Below are positions 14,723 through 21,890 of a stretch of 36,276 nucleotides of DNA, piece by piece. The stretch's first letter is position 1, and each line of letters begins with the position of its first letter. The stretch comes from Sulfobacillus harzensis (GTDB lineage Bacteria > Bacillota > Sulfobacillia > Sulfobacillales > Sulfobacillaceae), in the NCBI RefSeq assembly GCF_012933365.1, contig NZ_JABBVZ010000038.1, positions 1-36,276 of the forward strand. Direction: 5' to 3'. A program made the translations under genes and the position numbers. The notes beneath the pieces are model-generated. The model saw only the letters and a program-made list of their open reading frames with translations. It searched no databases and was not told where the DNA came from.

Positions 14723-14734
14723 GAACAAAAGTTT
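14723..14734. promoter_or_regulatory. SOS-box-like site upstream of the imuB-like -35
   Basis: GAAC-AAAA-GTTT, one mismatch from GAAC-N4-GTTC. With the site at 14668-14679 it brackets the promoter, the arrangement expected for strong LexA repression. Confidence 0.55.
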
Positions 14735-14762
14735 TCATTCCCAAAAACCCCACAAAACACAG

Positions 14763-14786
14763 AAAAACGCCGGGACGAGCCCGGCG
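14763..14786 (-). terminator. Terminator of the uracil permease gene
   Basis: CGCCGGG-loop-CCCGGCG (14768-14774 with 14780-14786), then five T residues on the minus strand. Confidence 0.9.
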
Positions 14787-14803
14787 TTCCTCCAACCGTT
14801 TTC

Positions 14804-14843
14804 TTCTATAATGCGGCTTCTTGTTCTATAATGCGGCTTCTTG
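14804..14843. repeat. 20-bp perfect tandem duplication across the permease stop codon
   Basis: TTCTATAATGCGGCTTCTTG occurs twice in direct succession (14804-14823, 14824-14843). The permease TAG stop is in the second copy and the first lies past it. It looks like a recent slippage duplication. Confidence 0.9.
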
Positions 14844-16100
14844 CGGCGCCTCGACAGCGTCTTTCGCCTCGGGCTTGATTTTGTCATAGACCAGGAAGGC
14901 CCCATTTAATATGAGCCCCATGCCGGTCGCCATAGCCAAGCTGGAGACGGGGAAGCGGCCAATCGGTAATGCCAAATTACCCACCCCCACTGCCAGGACC
15001 ACCGAAGAGAGCACCAAGTTACGCCGGTCGGCGAAGTCCACCTTGGCATCAACCAGTGTGCGGAATCCGGAGGCAGCAATAACACCGAAGAGCAGAATGG
15101 AAATGCCGCCGATGACAGGGGACGGCATCGCTTGCAAAAGGCCGCCCAACTTACCGATGAACGACATTAAGATAGCAAACACAGCTGCTTCGGCAATCAC
15201 CTGCGTGCTGTATACGCGCGTTAAAGCCAACACGCCCAGATTTTCTCCATAAGTTGTGGTCGGCGCTGCACCCACCAACCCCGCGAGAATAGTGGGAATA
15301 CCATCCCCCATGAGGGACCGCCCCAAACCGGGATCCTTAAAGAAGTCTCGCTCGGTGATGGAGCCGGCGACAAATAGGTGTCCCAAGTGTTCAGCGACGG
15401 TCACGAACGCTACTGGCGCCAAAATCGCCATGGCCTGCCAGTTCCATACCGGGTGGACAAAGTGCGGCAAACCGAACCAAGGTGATTTAGCCACAATCGA
15501 CCAATTCACTTGCCCGCGCAGCGCCGCGAACGCATAGCCGCCAATCATGCCAACAAGCACTGGCACCATGCCCAACCGGCCCTTGGCCCATACCATTACT
15601 ACCACCGCGACACCCAAGGTCACCATAGCAGTCCAAAAGGCATTGTAGGAAAAGTGAGTTCCCCCCGAAGCCAGCGAAATGGCGGACGGAGCCAAAGTCA
15701 AGCCAATGACGACAATGACGGCACCGACAAAAGACGGCGGAATGATTTTATGAATCCAGTCACTACCCGTGCGCTGAATGATAAGCGCCAAAATGACGTA
15801 CACAATGCCGCTCCCCACCGCTCCAGCCAATGCCGCACCCAGACCCAAGCTCGATTTCAATGCAAGGATGGGAGCGATAAAGGCAAAGCTAGAACCGAGG
15901 TAGCTCGGCACTTTAAATTTTGTGGAAATCAGATAAATAAGCGTGCCGATTCCGCCCATCATCAAAGCCACCCGTGGGTCTAACCCCAACAGCAGGGGGA
16001 CCAACACGGTTGAACCGAACATGGCGAATGCATGTTGTAAGGCGAGAGGAATTGAGGGCACAAAACGGACTTTTCCTTCAGGAGCAATCGGAAGTTGCAT
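14826..16100 (-). CDS. uraA: Uracil permease (NCS2/nucleobase-cation symporter-2 family)
   Basis: The 424-residue membrane protein has about 12-14 transmembrane segments and the NCS2 hallmarks. TM1 is FVPSIPLALQHAFAMFGSTV, the substrate-site helix is TVAEHLGHL (Glu and His), and the signature is GDGIPTILAGLVGAAPTTTY followed by GENLGVLALTRVYS. These match UraA/PyrP uracil transporters, which import uracil with protons. Xanthine or general nucleobase transport is possible but the A-E-H and G-E-N-L-G motifs favour uracil. The ATG has GGAGG nine bases upstream. The mRNA leader carries a hairpin fitting the PyrR-binding consensus, which supports a pyrimidine role. The C-terminus is soluble and acidic. 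Confidence 0.9.
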   Translation of the reverse strand: MQLPIAPEGKVRFVPSIPLALQHAFAMFGSTVLVPLLLGLDPRVALMMGGIGTLIYLISTKFKVPSYLGSSFAFIAPILALKSSLGLGAALAGAVGSGIVYVILALIIQRTGSDWIHKIIPPSFVGAVIVVIGLTLAPSAISLASGGTHFSYNAFWTAMVTLGVAVVVMVWAKGRLGMVPVLVGMIGGYAFAALRGQVNWSIVAKSPWFGLPHFVHPVWNWQAMAILAPVAFVTVAEHLGHLFVAGSITERDFFKDPGLGRSLMGDGIPTILAGLVGAAPTTTYGENLGVLALTRVYSTQVIAEAAVFAILMSFIGKLGGLLQAMPSPVIGGISILLFGVIAASGFRTLVDAKVDFADRRNLVLSSVVLAVGVGNLALPIGRFPVSSLAMATGMGLILNGAFLVYDKIKPEAKDAVEAPQEAAL

Positions 16101-16118
16101 GCGGTTAGACCTCCAATG

Positions 16119-16136
16119 GGGCTCTCACTGAAGCCC
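16119..16136 (-). promoter_or_regulatory. Candidate PyrR-binding RNA hairpin in the uraA leader
   Basis: The transcript reads GGGCUU-CAGUGA-GAGCCC, a six-bp stem closed by U-G around the hexaloop CAGUGA. PyrR-binding hairpins have the hexaloop consensus C-N-G-N-G-A, which is met exactly. The stem ends four bases before the GGAGG ribosome binding site, so PyrR with UMP could block translation, as described for mycobacteria. No terminator/antiterminator pair is visible here. Confidence 0.65.
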
Positions 16137-16158
16137 TTTAATTGTGGATATCCCCATT

Positions 16159-16187
16159 ATTATAAAGTGCCCGTACGAGAATAGCAA
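16159..16187 (-). promoter_or_regulatory. Promoter of uraA
   Basis: TTGCTA (16182-16187), a 17-base spacer and TATAAT (16159-16164) on the minus strand give a leader of about 50 bases containing the hairpin. Confidence 0.8.
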
Positions 16188-16316
16188 TCTCGAAGGAACT
16201 GATGCGGTCAACCTCGTTTGAAGAAGAATTGTATGGCAGGTTATGCGAGGCTGCGTCCCGAGAACGAAAACCGCGGGTCCTCCGGCACGAAACGATGAAC
16301 GCAACGGGCAACAAGA

Positions 16317-16332
16317 GCGGTCATAAGACCGC
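16317..16332 (-). terminator. Terminator-like hairpin after the acyl-CoA operon
   Basis: GCGGTC-TTAT-GACCGC on the minus strand, followed by the weak T-rich TCTTGTT, 100 bases past the crotonase stop. The rest of 16188-16432 shows no gene. Confidence 0.5.
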
Positions 16333-16432
16333 CCTTTGATAAAACCAATCCGCCCATCACGAAAAAACGAGCACAAACCGTTCCAGGGCACTTAAGCGGC
16401 GCCCTTTTGTCTGCACGCTGCTTCCCTTCCGG

Positions 16433-17215
16433 TTATCTTCCCTGTCGAGAAGGCCACTCGGGCGCCCGCTTCTCGACAAACGCTGACACGCCTTCTTGGG
16501 AGTCCTCGGACAGCGCCACCATCGATACCAAGTTCTTCAACATTTCCATCGCTCGGCCCATCTCCATATCTTGAGCCAGACGCCATCCCTCTTTGCCAAG
16601 ACGAGCGATGAAGGGACTACCGGCGCGAATTTCCTCCGCCATGCGGTGAGCCTCGTTCATAAGTTCTGCTTTAGGCACCACCCGATTAACGAATCCCCAC
16701 TCCGTGGCTTCCTTGACATCAATCATCTTGCCGGTAAGGCCAAGCTCCAGAGCCCGCCGGGGACCAATTAAGCGGGAGATGGGCGCTGTGACCACCATAG
16801 GATAGAGGCCGACTTTGACTTCGGGCAGCCCAAAGCGAGTATCGTCGGCGGCAATCAGCAGATCGACACCGGCCGCCAACCCCATTCCGCCTGCCAGCGT
16901 ATAGCCAAACACTGCCCCAATCACCGGTTGGGGCAAATTTTGCAAGGTGCCAATCAATCGGGCCATATTGCCAAAATAGCTCCGTACCGCATCTTCGCCG
17001 GAAAGAGCCCGAACTTCTGACAAATCGGCACCGGCACAAAAAGCGCGTTCTCCCGTTCCCGTCAAAATCACCACCTCGACCGCAGGATCGGAGCCCACTG
17101 CCTCCAGCAAAGTGATGAGCTCCTCAATGGTCTCGGTGTTGAGAGCGTTCCTAACCTCGGGCCGATTTATCGCCACTTCGGTGACAGGTCCTTTGATGAC
17201 TTTGAGGTTACTCAT
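16433..17215 (-). CDS. Crotonase-superfamily protein (enoyl-CoA hydratase/isomerase)
   Basis: The 260-residue protein has the crotonase fold: FCAGADLSEVRAL (59-71, oxyanion and CoA loop) and GYTLAGGMGLAAGVDLLIAA (104-123). Hydratases use two glutamates. The first (in 'C-E-L-A' of rat enoyl-CoA hydratase) is Gly112 here, while the second (GLPEVKVG, Glu132) is kept. With a single glutamate it may act as an isomerase or on an unusual substrate instead of as a 3-methylglutaconyl-CoA hydratase. The ATG at 17215 gives the family-typical N-terminus and overlaps the HMG-CoA lyase-like stop by eight bases. It is the last gene of the operon. Confidence 0.85.
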   Translation of the reverse strand: MSNLKVIKGPVTEVAINRPEVRNALNTETIEELITLLEAVGSDPAVEVVILTGTGERAFCAGADLSEVRALSGEDAVRSYFGNMARLIGTLQNLPQPVIGAVFGYTLAGGMGLAAGVDLLIAADDTRFGLPEVKVGLYPMVVTAPISRLIGPRRALELGLTGKMIDVKEATEWGFVNRVVPKAELMNEAHRMAEEIRAGSPFIARLGKEGWRLAQDMEMGRAMEMLKNLVSMVALSEDSQEGVSAFVEKRAPEWPSRQGR

Positions 17216-18152
17216 TAAGCGACCCCTCAATCCCCACTGGCACCATTCGTCCTCCGGCCTTAAAGACTCGCGACGGCACTTCGTGCCCGATGGCACCTTC
17301 CAGGTACTGGGTAATTCCCATCAGCCGCTCCAAATCCACGCCCGTCTTAATGCCCATCTCGGAGAGGCAGTAGACAGCGTCCTCCGTTGCTAAGTTACCT
17401 CCCGCTCCAGGTGAAAAGGGCGACCCGCCGATTCCTCCAAGGGCTGTCTCAAAGCGCGTGCAACCGGCAATCACACCAGCCAGCATGTTGGCAAGTGCTG
17501 TTCCGCGATTGTCGTGAAAATGCAGACCCACTCGAACCATGGGGGCATTCATCCGAAAGGCATGCACCATCTCCGCGACCTGAAGCGGATTGGCTACCCC
17601 GACCGTATCCCCGAGGGTGATGTCGGCGATGCCCATACTTTCCAACCGTACGGCCAAGTCCAACACCGCGTTGACTGGCACCCGGCCCTCATAGGGGCAT
17701 CCGAACGACGTCACAATCACGGCTGTGACCGGCACGCCCTCGCCCCGGGCCATTTGGCAAATACGATGAAAACCGCCGAGCGATTCGGAAATGGACTGGT
17801 GAACGTTCTTATAGTTGTGCGTCTCGCTGGCCGACACAAACACCGTCATTTCATCGGGCTTGGTGCTAAGCGCCCGCTCAGCCCCTTTGGGGTTAGGCAC
17901 CAAGACCGCATAGGTGACCCCCGGCTTGCGGTCGATGCGGGCCATTACCGTCTCCGCGTCCGCCATTTGTGGCAGCCATTTGGGACTCACAAAGGAAGTG
18001 ACCTCAATATGCTTCAGCCCCGCCGCAGTGAGTTGATTGACCAACGATACCCGCTCATCCACGCTCAGCACCTTGGGCTCCGCCTGCAGTCCGTCACGTG
18101 GCGACACGTCTTTAATGCTGACCTCTTCCGGCAAATCGGCTCGCTCCAGCAT
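17208..18152 (-). CDS. HMG-CoA lyase-like protein (DRE-TIM family)
   Basis: The 314-residue TIM-barrel protein resembles hydroxymethylglutaryl-CoA lyase, which cleaves HMG-CoA to acetyl-CoA and acetoacetate. Visible active-site residues are Arg19 (SPRDGLQ), Glu50 (IEVTSF), the metal pair His211/His213 (GLHFHDN) and Asn253 (GNLATED). The loop GGIGGSPFSPGAGGN has Ser244 where human HMGCL has catalytic Cys266. The codon is TCG, so this is not a simple misread. The fold and neighbours still support acyl-CoA degradation, but the exact substrate may differ, for example another 3-hydroxyacyl-CoA. The ATG has GGAGGGAG upstream. It lies 14 bases after the carboxyltransferase gene. Confidence 0.85.
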   Translation of the reverse strand: MLERADLPEEVSIKDVSPRDGLQAEPKVLSVDERVSLVNQLTAAGLKHIEVTSFVSPKWLPQMADAETVMARIDRKPGVTYAVLVPNPKGAERALSTKPDEMTVFVSASETHNYKNVHQSISESLGGFHRICQMARGEGVPVTAVIVTSFGCPYEGRVPVNAVLDLAVRLESMGIADITLGDTVGVANPLQVAEMVHAFRMNAPMVRVGLHFHDNRGTALANMLAGVIAGCTRFETALGGIGGSPFSPGAGGNLATEDAVYCLSEMGIKTGVDLERLMGITQYLEGAIGHEVPSRVFKAGGRMVPVGIEGSLNE

Positions 18153-18166
18153 GCTCTCCCTCCTCG

Positions 18167-19717
18167 CTACACCGGCGTGACCGGATGGCGCCGACGACTG
18201 AATTCCCGACTCTTTTGGGCGTACAGCTTCAAGCGTCGAGACAACTCTCGCCTCAGTTCCTCCGGCACGATGACTTCATCAACAACGAGTTCGGCCGCCA
18301 AACGGCGGATATCAATATCCTCCCGGTATTCCTGCTGCTTTTGTTGGACAAAGGCCCGCCGATCGTCGCCTTCCAATTCCTGAATGCGGTTGAAATACAC
18401 GGCGTTGACGGCCGCCTCCGGTCCCATGACGGCAATTTGTGCCGTTGGCAGCGCGATGGTGACATCCGATCCGAAGGCCGGCCCAGCCATGGCGTAAAGG
18501 CCGGCTCCATAGGCTTTGCGGACCACGACGCTAATTTTGGGAACCGTGGCTTCCGAGACAGCGGCAATCAACTTGGCTCCATGGCGGATGATGCCTTCCC
18601 GCTCCACCTTGGTCCCAATCATGAATCCCGGGACGTCTGCCAGGAAGATTAACGGAATGTTGAAGGCATCACAGAGATTGATGAATCGTGCCGCCTTGTC
18701 GGCACTGTCAACAAACAGCACGCCGCCTTTAACCTTAGACTGATTGGCGACAATCCCCACGGGACGCCCGTCAATGCGCGCCAAACCGGTGAGAATTTCG
18801 GGAGCAAAGAGCGGCTTGATGGAAAACCAGCTATCCCTGTCCACAATCCGCTCGATCACTCGGTTCATATCAAAGGGCACATTTTGATTCTCGGGAATAA
18901 TGCGGGTCCAATCATCAGCGGCCGGAACCTCGGGCTCCCAAGCCGGCGGTGCGCTTTCCCAATTGTCGGGCATGTAGCGAAAGTATTGCCGCCCCCAATC
19001 AATGGCTTGCTCTTCCGACTCCGCCAACAAGTCGCCCACCCCGCTCACGGTGCAGTGCATGCGGGCGCCGCCCATCTCTTCCAACGTCACCTTTTCTCCA
19101 ATGACCATCTCCGCCATGCGCGGTGAGCCCAAGTACATGGACGCATTTTTGTCCACCATGATGACAATGTCGGTGAAGGCGGGAATGTACGCCCCACCGG
19201 CAGCCGATGGTCCAAACAAGAGGCAAACTTGCGGGACCCGACCGGAAAGCTTAATTTGGTTGTAAAAGATCCGCCCTGCACCGCGGCGGCCCGGGAACAT
19301 CTCCACTTGATCGGTGATGCGGGCACCGGCGGAATCAACCAGATAGAAGATTGGACAGTTGAGATCGAGCGCCTTTTCCTGTATGCGGATAATCTTTTCC
19401 ACCGTGCGGGCGCCCCAGGATCCAGCCTTTACCGTGGGATCATTAGCCATCACAACCACCGTACGGCCGTCAATACTCCCCGTGACGGTCACCACGCCAT
19501 CGGCCGCTAAGTCCCCGGCAAGGTTGTTGGCTAACAACCCATCTTCCACCCAGCCCGGATCCAACAACCGGGCAATCCGTTCGCGCACCGGCAACTTTCC
19601 TTCCTGAGGCAGCCGCTTGCGATATTTCTCCGGACCTCCGAGAGAAAGCTGCTCCCGAAGATTTCTCAGCTCTTCCGATTTCAACCCTGAGACCCCACTT
19701 TCCAGAAGTTTAGGCAA
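18167..19717 (-). CDS. Acyl-CoA carboxylase carboxyltransferase (beta) subunit
   Basis: The 516-residue protein transfers carboxyl from carboxybiotin to an acyl-CoA. It has the two crotonase-like halves. The first contains IFYLVDSAGARI and LLFGPSAAGGAYIPAF (oxyanion glycines). The second contains FLADVPGFMIGTKVEREGII and VVVRKAYGAGLYAM. These patterns are shared by methylcrotonyl-, propionyl- and geranyl-CoA carboxylases. The operon partners suggest methylcrotonyl-CoA, but this is not certain. The start codon is TTG, overlapping the biotinyl protein stop by eight bases, with GGTGA upstream. It lacks a neighbouring biotin carboxylase and must use one encoded elsewhere. Confidence 0.92.
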   Translation of the reverse strand: MPKLLESGVSGLKSEELRNLREQLSLGGPEKYRKRLPQEGKLPVRERIARLLDPGWVEDGLLANNLAGDLAADGVVTVTGSIDGRTVVVMANDPTVKAGSWGARTVEKIIRIQEKALDLNCPIFYLVDSAGARITDQVEMFPGRRGAGRIFYNQIKLSGRVPQVCLLFGPSAAGGAYIPAFTDIVIMVDKNASMYLGSPRMAEMVIGEKVTLEEMGGARMHCTVSGVGDLLAESEEQAIDWGRQYFRYMPDNWESAPPAWEPEVPAADDWTRIIPENQNVPFDMNRVIERIVDRDSWFSIKPLFAPEILTGLARIDGRPVGIVANQSKVKGGVLFVDSADKAARFINLCDAFNIPLIFLADVPGFMIGTKVEREGIIRHGAKLIAAVSEATVPKISVVVRKAYGAGLYAMAGPAFGSDVTIALPTAQIAVMGPEAAVNAVYFNRIQELEGDDRRAFVQQKQQEYREDIDIRRLAAELVVDEVIVPEELRRELSRRLKLYAQKSREFSRRRHPVTPV

Positions 19718-19922
19718 GAATCACCAGCGGGTCGCCCTCATTGACGAAGTCGCCCTCGTTGACCGCTATCTCGTGCACGATCCCGGCGCTCTCCGCCTCA
19801 ATCGGGATCTCCATTTTCATGGATTCCATGACCACCACTTCTTGGCCCGCCTCGACGGAGTCGCCGGGCTTTACCAACACTTTAAACACGGTGCCGGCCA
19901 AACTAGCCACCACTGCTGTCAT
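19710..19922 (-). CDS. Biotinyl carrier protein, 70 aa
   Basis: A stand-alone biotin/lipoyl attachment domain. It has two beta-hairpin repeats around VVMESMKMEIP, with biotin on Lys36, and ends EGDPLVILA. It corresponds to YngHB of Bacillus subtilis and to the tail of larger MccA subunits. It carries carboxybiotin between a biotin carboxylase and the carboxyltransferase encoded just downstream. The ATG at 19922 has a strong GGAGGTGTGGAG sequence before it. A longer in-frame ATG adds 33 residues that do not fit the family and is rejected. Confidence 0.92.
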   Translation of the reverse strand: MTAVVASLAGTVFKVLVKPGDSVEAGQEVVVMESMKMEIPIEAESAGIVHEIAVNEGDFVNEGDPLVILA

Positions 19923-19942
19923 CTCCACACCTCCACCAATCG

Positions 19943-20593
19943 TTAATTGAGGCTGACATGGATGGGCAACCGCCACCATCCACCGGATTCGGACCAGGGC
20001 TTGACGAATCCATGGCGCCAAAATCCATCGGCCAGTTGCGCCCCGCGCACTCTGAGATGGCCGTCTTCAACGCTTCCCGCCAAGCCGTCAACCAATTCCA
20101 GCATCCGTCCAGGACCGACGGAAAATCCATTCCCGTCCGTTCGCAAGACACCCAGCGGTCCCAGGACCGGGGGACAAAAGAGAATCGTTGTCGTACCGAG
20201 AGCCATCGCGACCGCGCCCCGCACTCCAATGCCGGCATGCACCCCAACGCCTCCGGATGAGGATGCCTCATTAAGCCAATTGACAAACCAGAGAGCGCTT
20301 TCCATACGGCGGATCCGCAATGCGCGCCAGGCACGCAAGGCCTCATTAACTGCCCAGGGCGAAAACGCCAGCAGTTGGCCCTCCCAGTCCGGCGCGATGA
20401 GGGCCATCCGTTCCAGGGCGACTTGCGGTGCAGCAATCCGTTCCGGAATCGGTTCGTCCGCCACGGCAACGCCCGCATTAGGCACCCAATCGAGGCGAAA
20501 AGCGACCCCCTCTTGAAATCCGCGGATGCGAGCCGACCACGTCAACGGCCATGCGGCCTGGCCATGCCGGCGAACCAGCAAGGACTCCGTCAT
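19943..20593 (-). CDS. Unknown protein in acyl-CoA operon, 216 aa
   Basis: I do not recognise this protein. It begins MTESLLVRRHGQAAWPLTWS, is tryptophan-rich and has glycine-rich segments (SSSGGVGVHAGIGVRGAVAM, about 127-146; LGPLGVLRTDGNG). No signal peptide or clear membrane helix is visible, although 145-165 is fairly hydrophobic. Its start overlaps the dehydrogenase stop by four bases (ATGA), and it sits directly before the biotinyl carrier, so it is surely co-expressed. This is the place where the biotin carboxylase gene (yngH) lies in Bacillus subtilis, but 216 residues is too short and no ATP-grasp motif is seen. It could be a biotin-related or assembly factor; that is speculation. 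Confidence 0.75.
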   Translation of the reverse strand: MTESLLVRRHGQAAWPLTWSARIRGFQEGVAFRLDWVPNAGVAVADEPIPERIAAPQVALERMALIAPDWEGQLLAFSPWAVNEALRAWRALRIRRMESALWFVNWLNEASSSGGVGVHAGIGVRGAVAMALGTTTILFCPPVLGPLGVLRTDGNGFSVGPGRMLELVDGLAGSVEDGHLRVRGAQLADGFWRHGFVKPWSESGGWWRLPIHVSLN

Positions 20594-21732
20594 CGCCCGG
20601 CAAGGCCCATCTGGCGCGCAATCACCAGACGCTGAATCTCGGAGGTGCCTTCTCCGATCTCTAACAGCTTGGCATCCCGCAGGTAGCGTTCTACCGGATA
20701 ATCTTTCATGTAGCCGGCCCCGCCGTATATTTGGACCGCCTGATTGGAAGCCCGCATGGCAGCCTCAGAGGCAAAAAGCTTGCCCATGGCTGCCTCCTTG
20801 GCATAGGGCCGATGTTGGTCCTTAAGCCATGCCGCCTTGAGCACCATGGTCCGGGCCAGTTCCACCTCCATGGCCATGTCGGCGATCTTAAACTGGATGG
20901 CTTGAAAGTCGCCAATCGGTCGGCCAAATTGGCGCCGCTCCGTCGCATAGGCCAACGAGGCATCTAAGGCGGCTTGAGCGACGCCCACCCCCAGGGCGCC
21001 AATGCTGATGCGCCCGCCGTCCAAAATATCGAGAAATTGGTGCAGACCTTTGCCTTCCTCGCCAAGCAAATAATTTTGCGGGACACGGACATTGTCAAAA
21101 TGAATCTCGCAGGTCTCCGAAGACCGCATCCCCAACTTGTTATAGGCACACCGCACACTTACCCCGGGCGTGCCTTGGGGAATGATGAAGGCGGAAATCC
21201 GCCGATGATCACGCGATGTGCGCGCCGTCGCGACAATGTATCCTGCATGGCCAGCATTGGTAATGAAGCATTTTTCGCCATTGATGACCCATTCTTCGCC
21301 CACCTTTTCGGCGAAGGTCTGAGTACCGCCGGCGTCCGACCCCGCACCCGGCTCGGTGAGCCCAAATGCGGCCAGATATGTTCCCGCAATAGCTCGGGTC
21401 AGATATTGCCGTTTTTGCTCGTCGGTGCCAAAGAAATAGATCGGCGAGCACCCTAAAGATACGTGGGCGGCAAAGCCGAGTCCCAAGGAGGCATCCACCC
21501 GGGAGATTTCCTCTACCGCAATCGCATAGCTGACAGTACCGGCGCCCGAACCGCCCCACTCTTCAGAAAACGGCAGACCAAAAAAGCCGAGTTCCCCCAT
21601 TTGCTGCATTAAATCAAAGGAGAACTCGGACTGTTCATCTCTATCCTTGGCGCCCGGCGCCACTTGCTGTTCCGCGAAGTCGCGCACCGTTTGCCGAATC
21701 AACGTTTCTTCCTGGGTTAAATCGAAGTTCAA
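20590..21732 (-). CDS. Acyl-CoA dehydrogenase (short/branched-chain type)
   Basis: The 380-residue flavoprotein oxidises acyl-CoA to enoyl-CoA. Family signatures are present: AFGLTEPGAGSDAGG (FAD/substrate loop), CFITNAGHAGYIV, and QIYGGAGYMKDYPVERYLRD near the C-terminus. The catalytic base in IGEGTSEIQR is Glu, as in medium/short-chain enzymes. Isovaleryl-CoA dehydrogenases have Ala or Gly there and use a glutamate in another loop, so isovaleryl-CoA is not assured as the substrate. I chose TTG at 21732 (MNFDLTQEET), because GGAGG lies seven bases upstream; the ATG two codons earlier would be almost on top of it. It is the first gene of the operon. Confidence 0.9.
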   Translation of the reverse strand: MNFDLTQEETLIRQTVRDFAEQQVAPGAKDRDEQSEFSFDLMQQMGELGFFGLPFSEEWGGSGAGTVSYAIAVEEISRVDASLGLGFAAHVSLGCSPIYFFGTDEQKRQYLTRAIAGTYLAAFGLTEPGAGSDAGGTQTFAEKVGEEWVINGEKCFITNAGHAGYIVATARTSRDHRRISAFIIPQGTPGVSVRCAYNKLGMRSSETCEIHFDNVRVPQNYLLGEEGKGLHQFLDILDGGRISIGALGVGVAQAALDASLAYATERRQFGRPIGDFQAIQFKIADMAMEVELARTMVLKAAWLKDQHRPYAKEAAMGKLFASEAAMRASNQAVQIYGGAGYMKDYPVERYLRDAKLLEIGEGTSEIQRLVIARQMGLAGR

Positions 21733-21890
21733 CCTCATCCCTCCAACCGGGCATCGACCGTCCCAACGCGATCGATCAGGGAGCGGAATTTCCTCCCGGC
21801 GATCCATTTTTTTTGCAGTTATATGCTACCATCTAATCCACAAGAGCGGAAGAACGAGGCATGCACCGCCGGGAAGGGGCTGTATGAATA

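Noticed and set aside
13819-14811. 330-codon open frame on the plus strand
   Set aside because: It is antisense to the ImuB-like gene, which has Y-family signatures and operon overlaps; the plus frame is low-complexity and has no ribosome binding site.
16125-16391. 88-codon minus-strand frame upstream of uraA
   Set aside because: It spans the promoter, the leader hairpin and a terminator-like hairpin, and has no convincing ribosome binding site or protein pattern.
21745-21890. Riboswitch or regulated leader between the acyl-CoA operon and panB
   Set aside because: Apart from an A/T-rich stretch and weak -35/-10 candidates I found no conserved structure.
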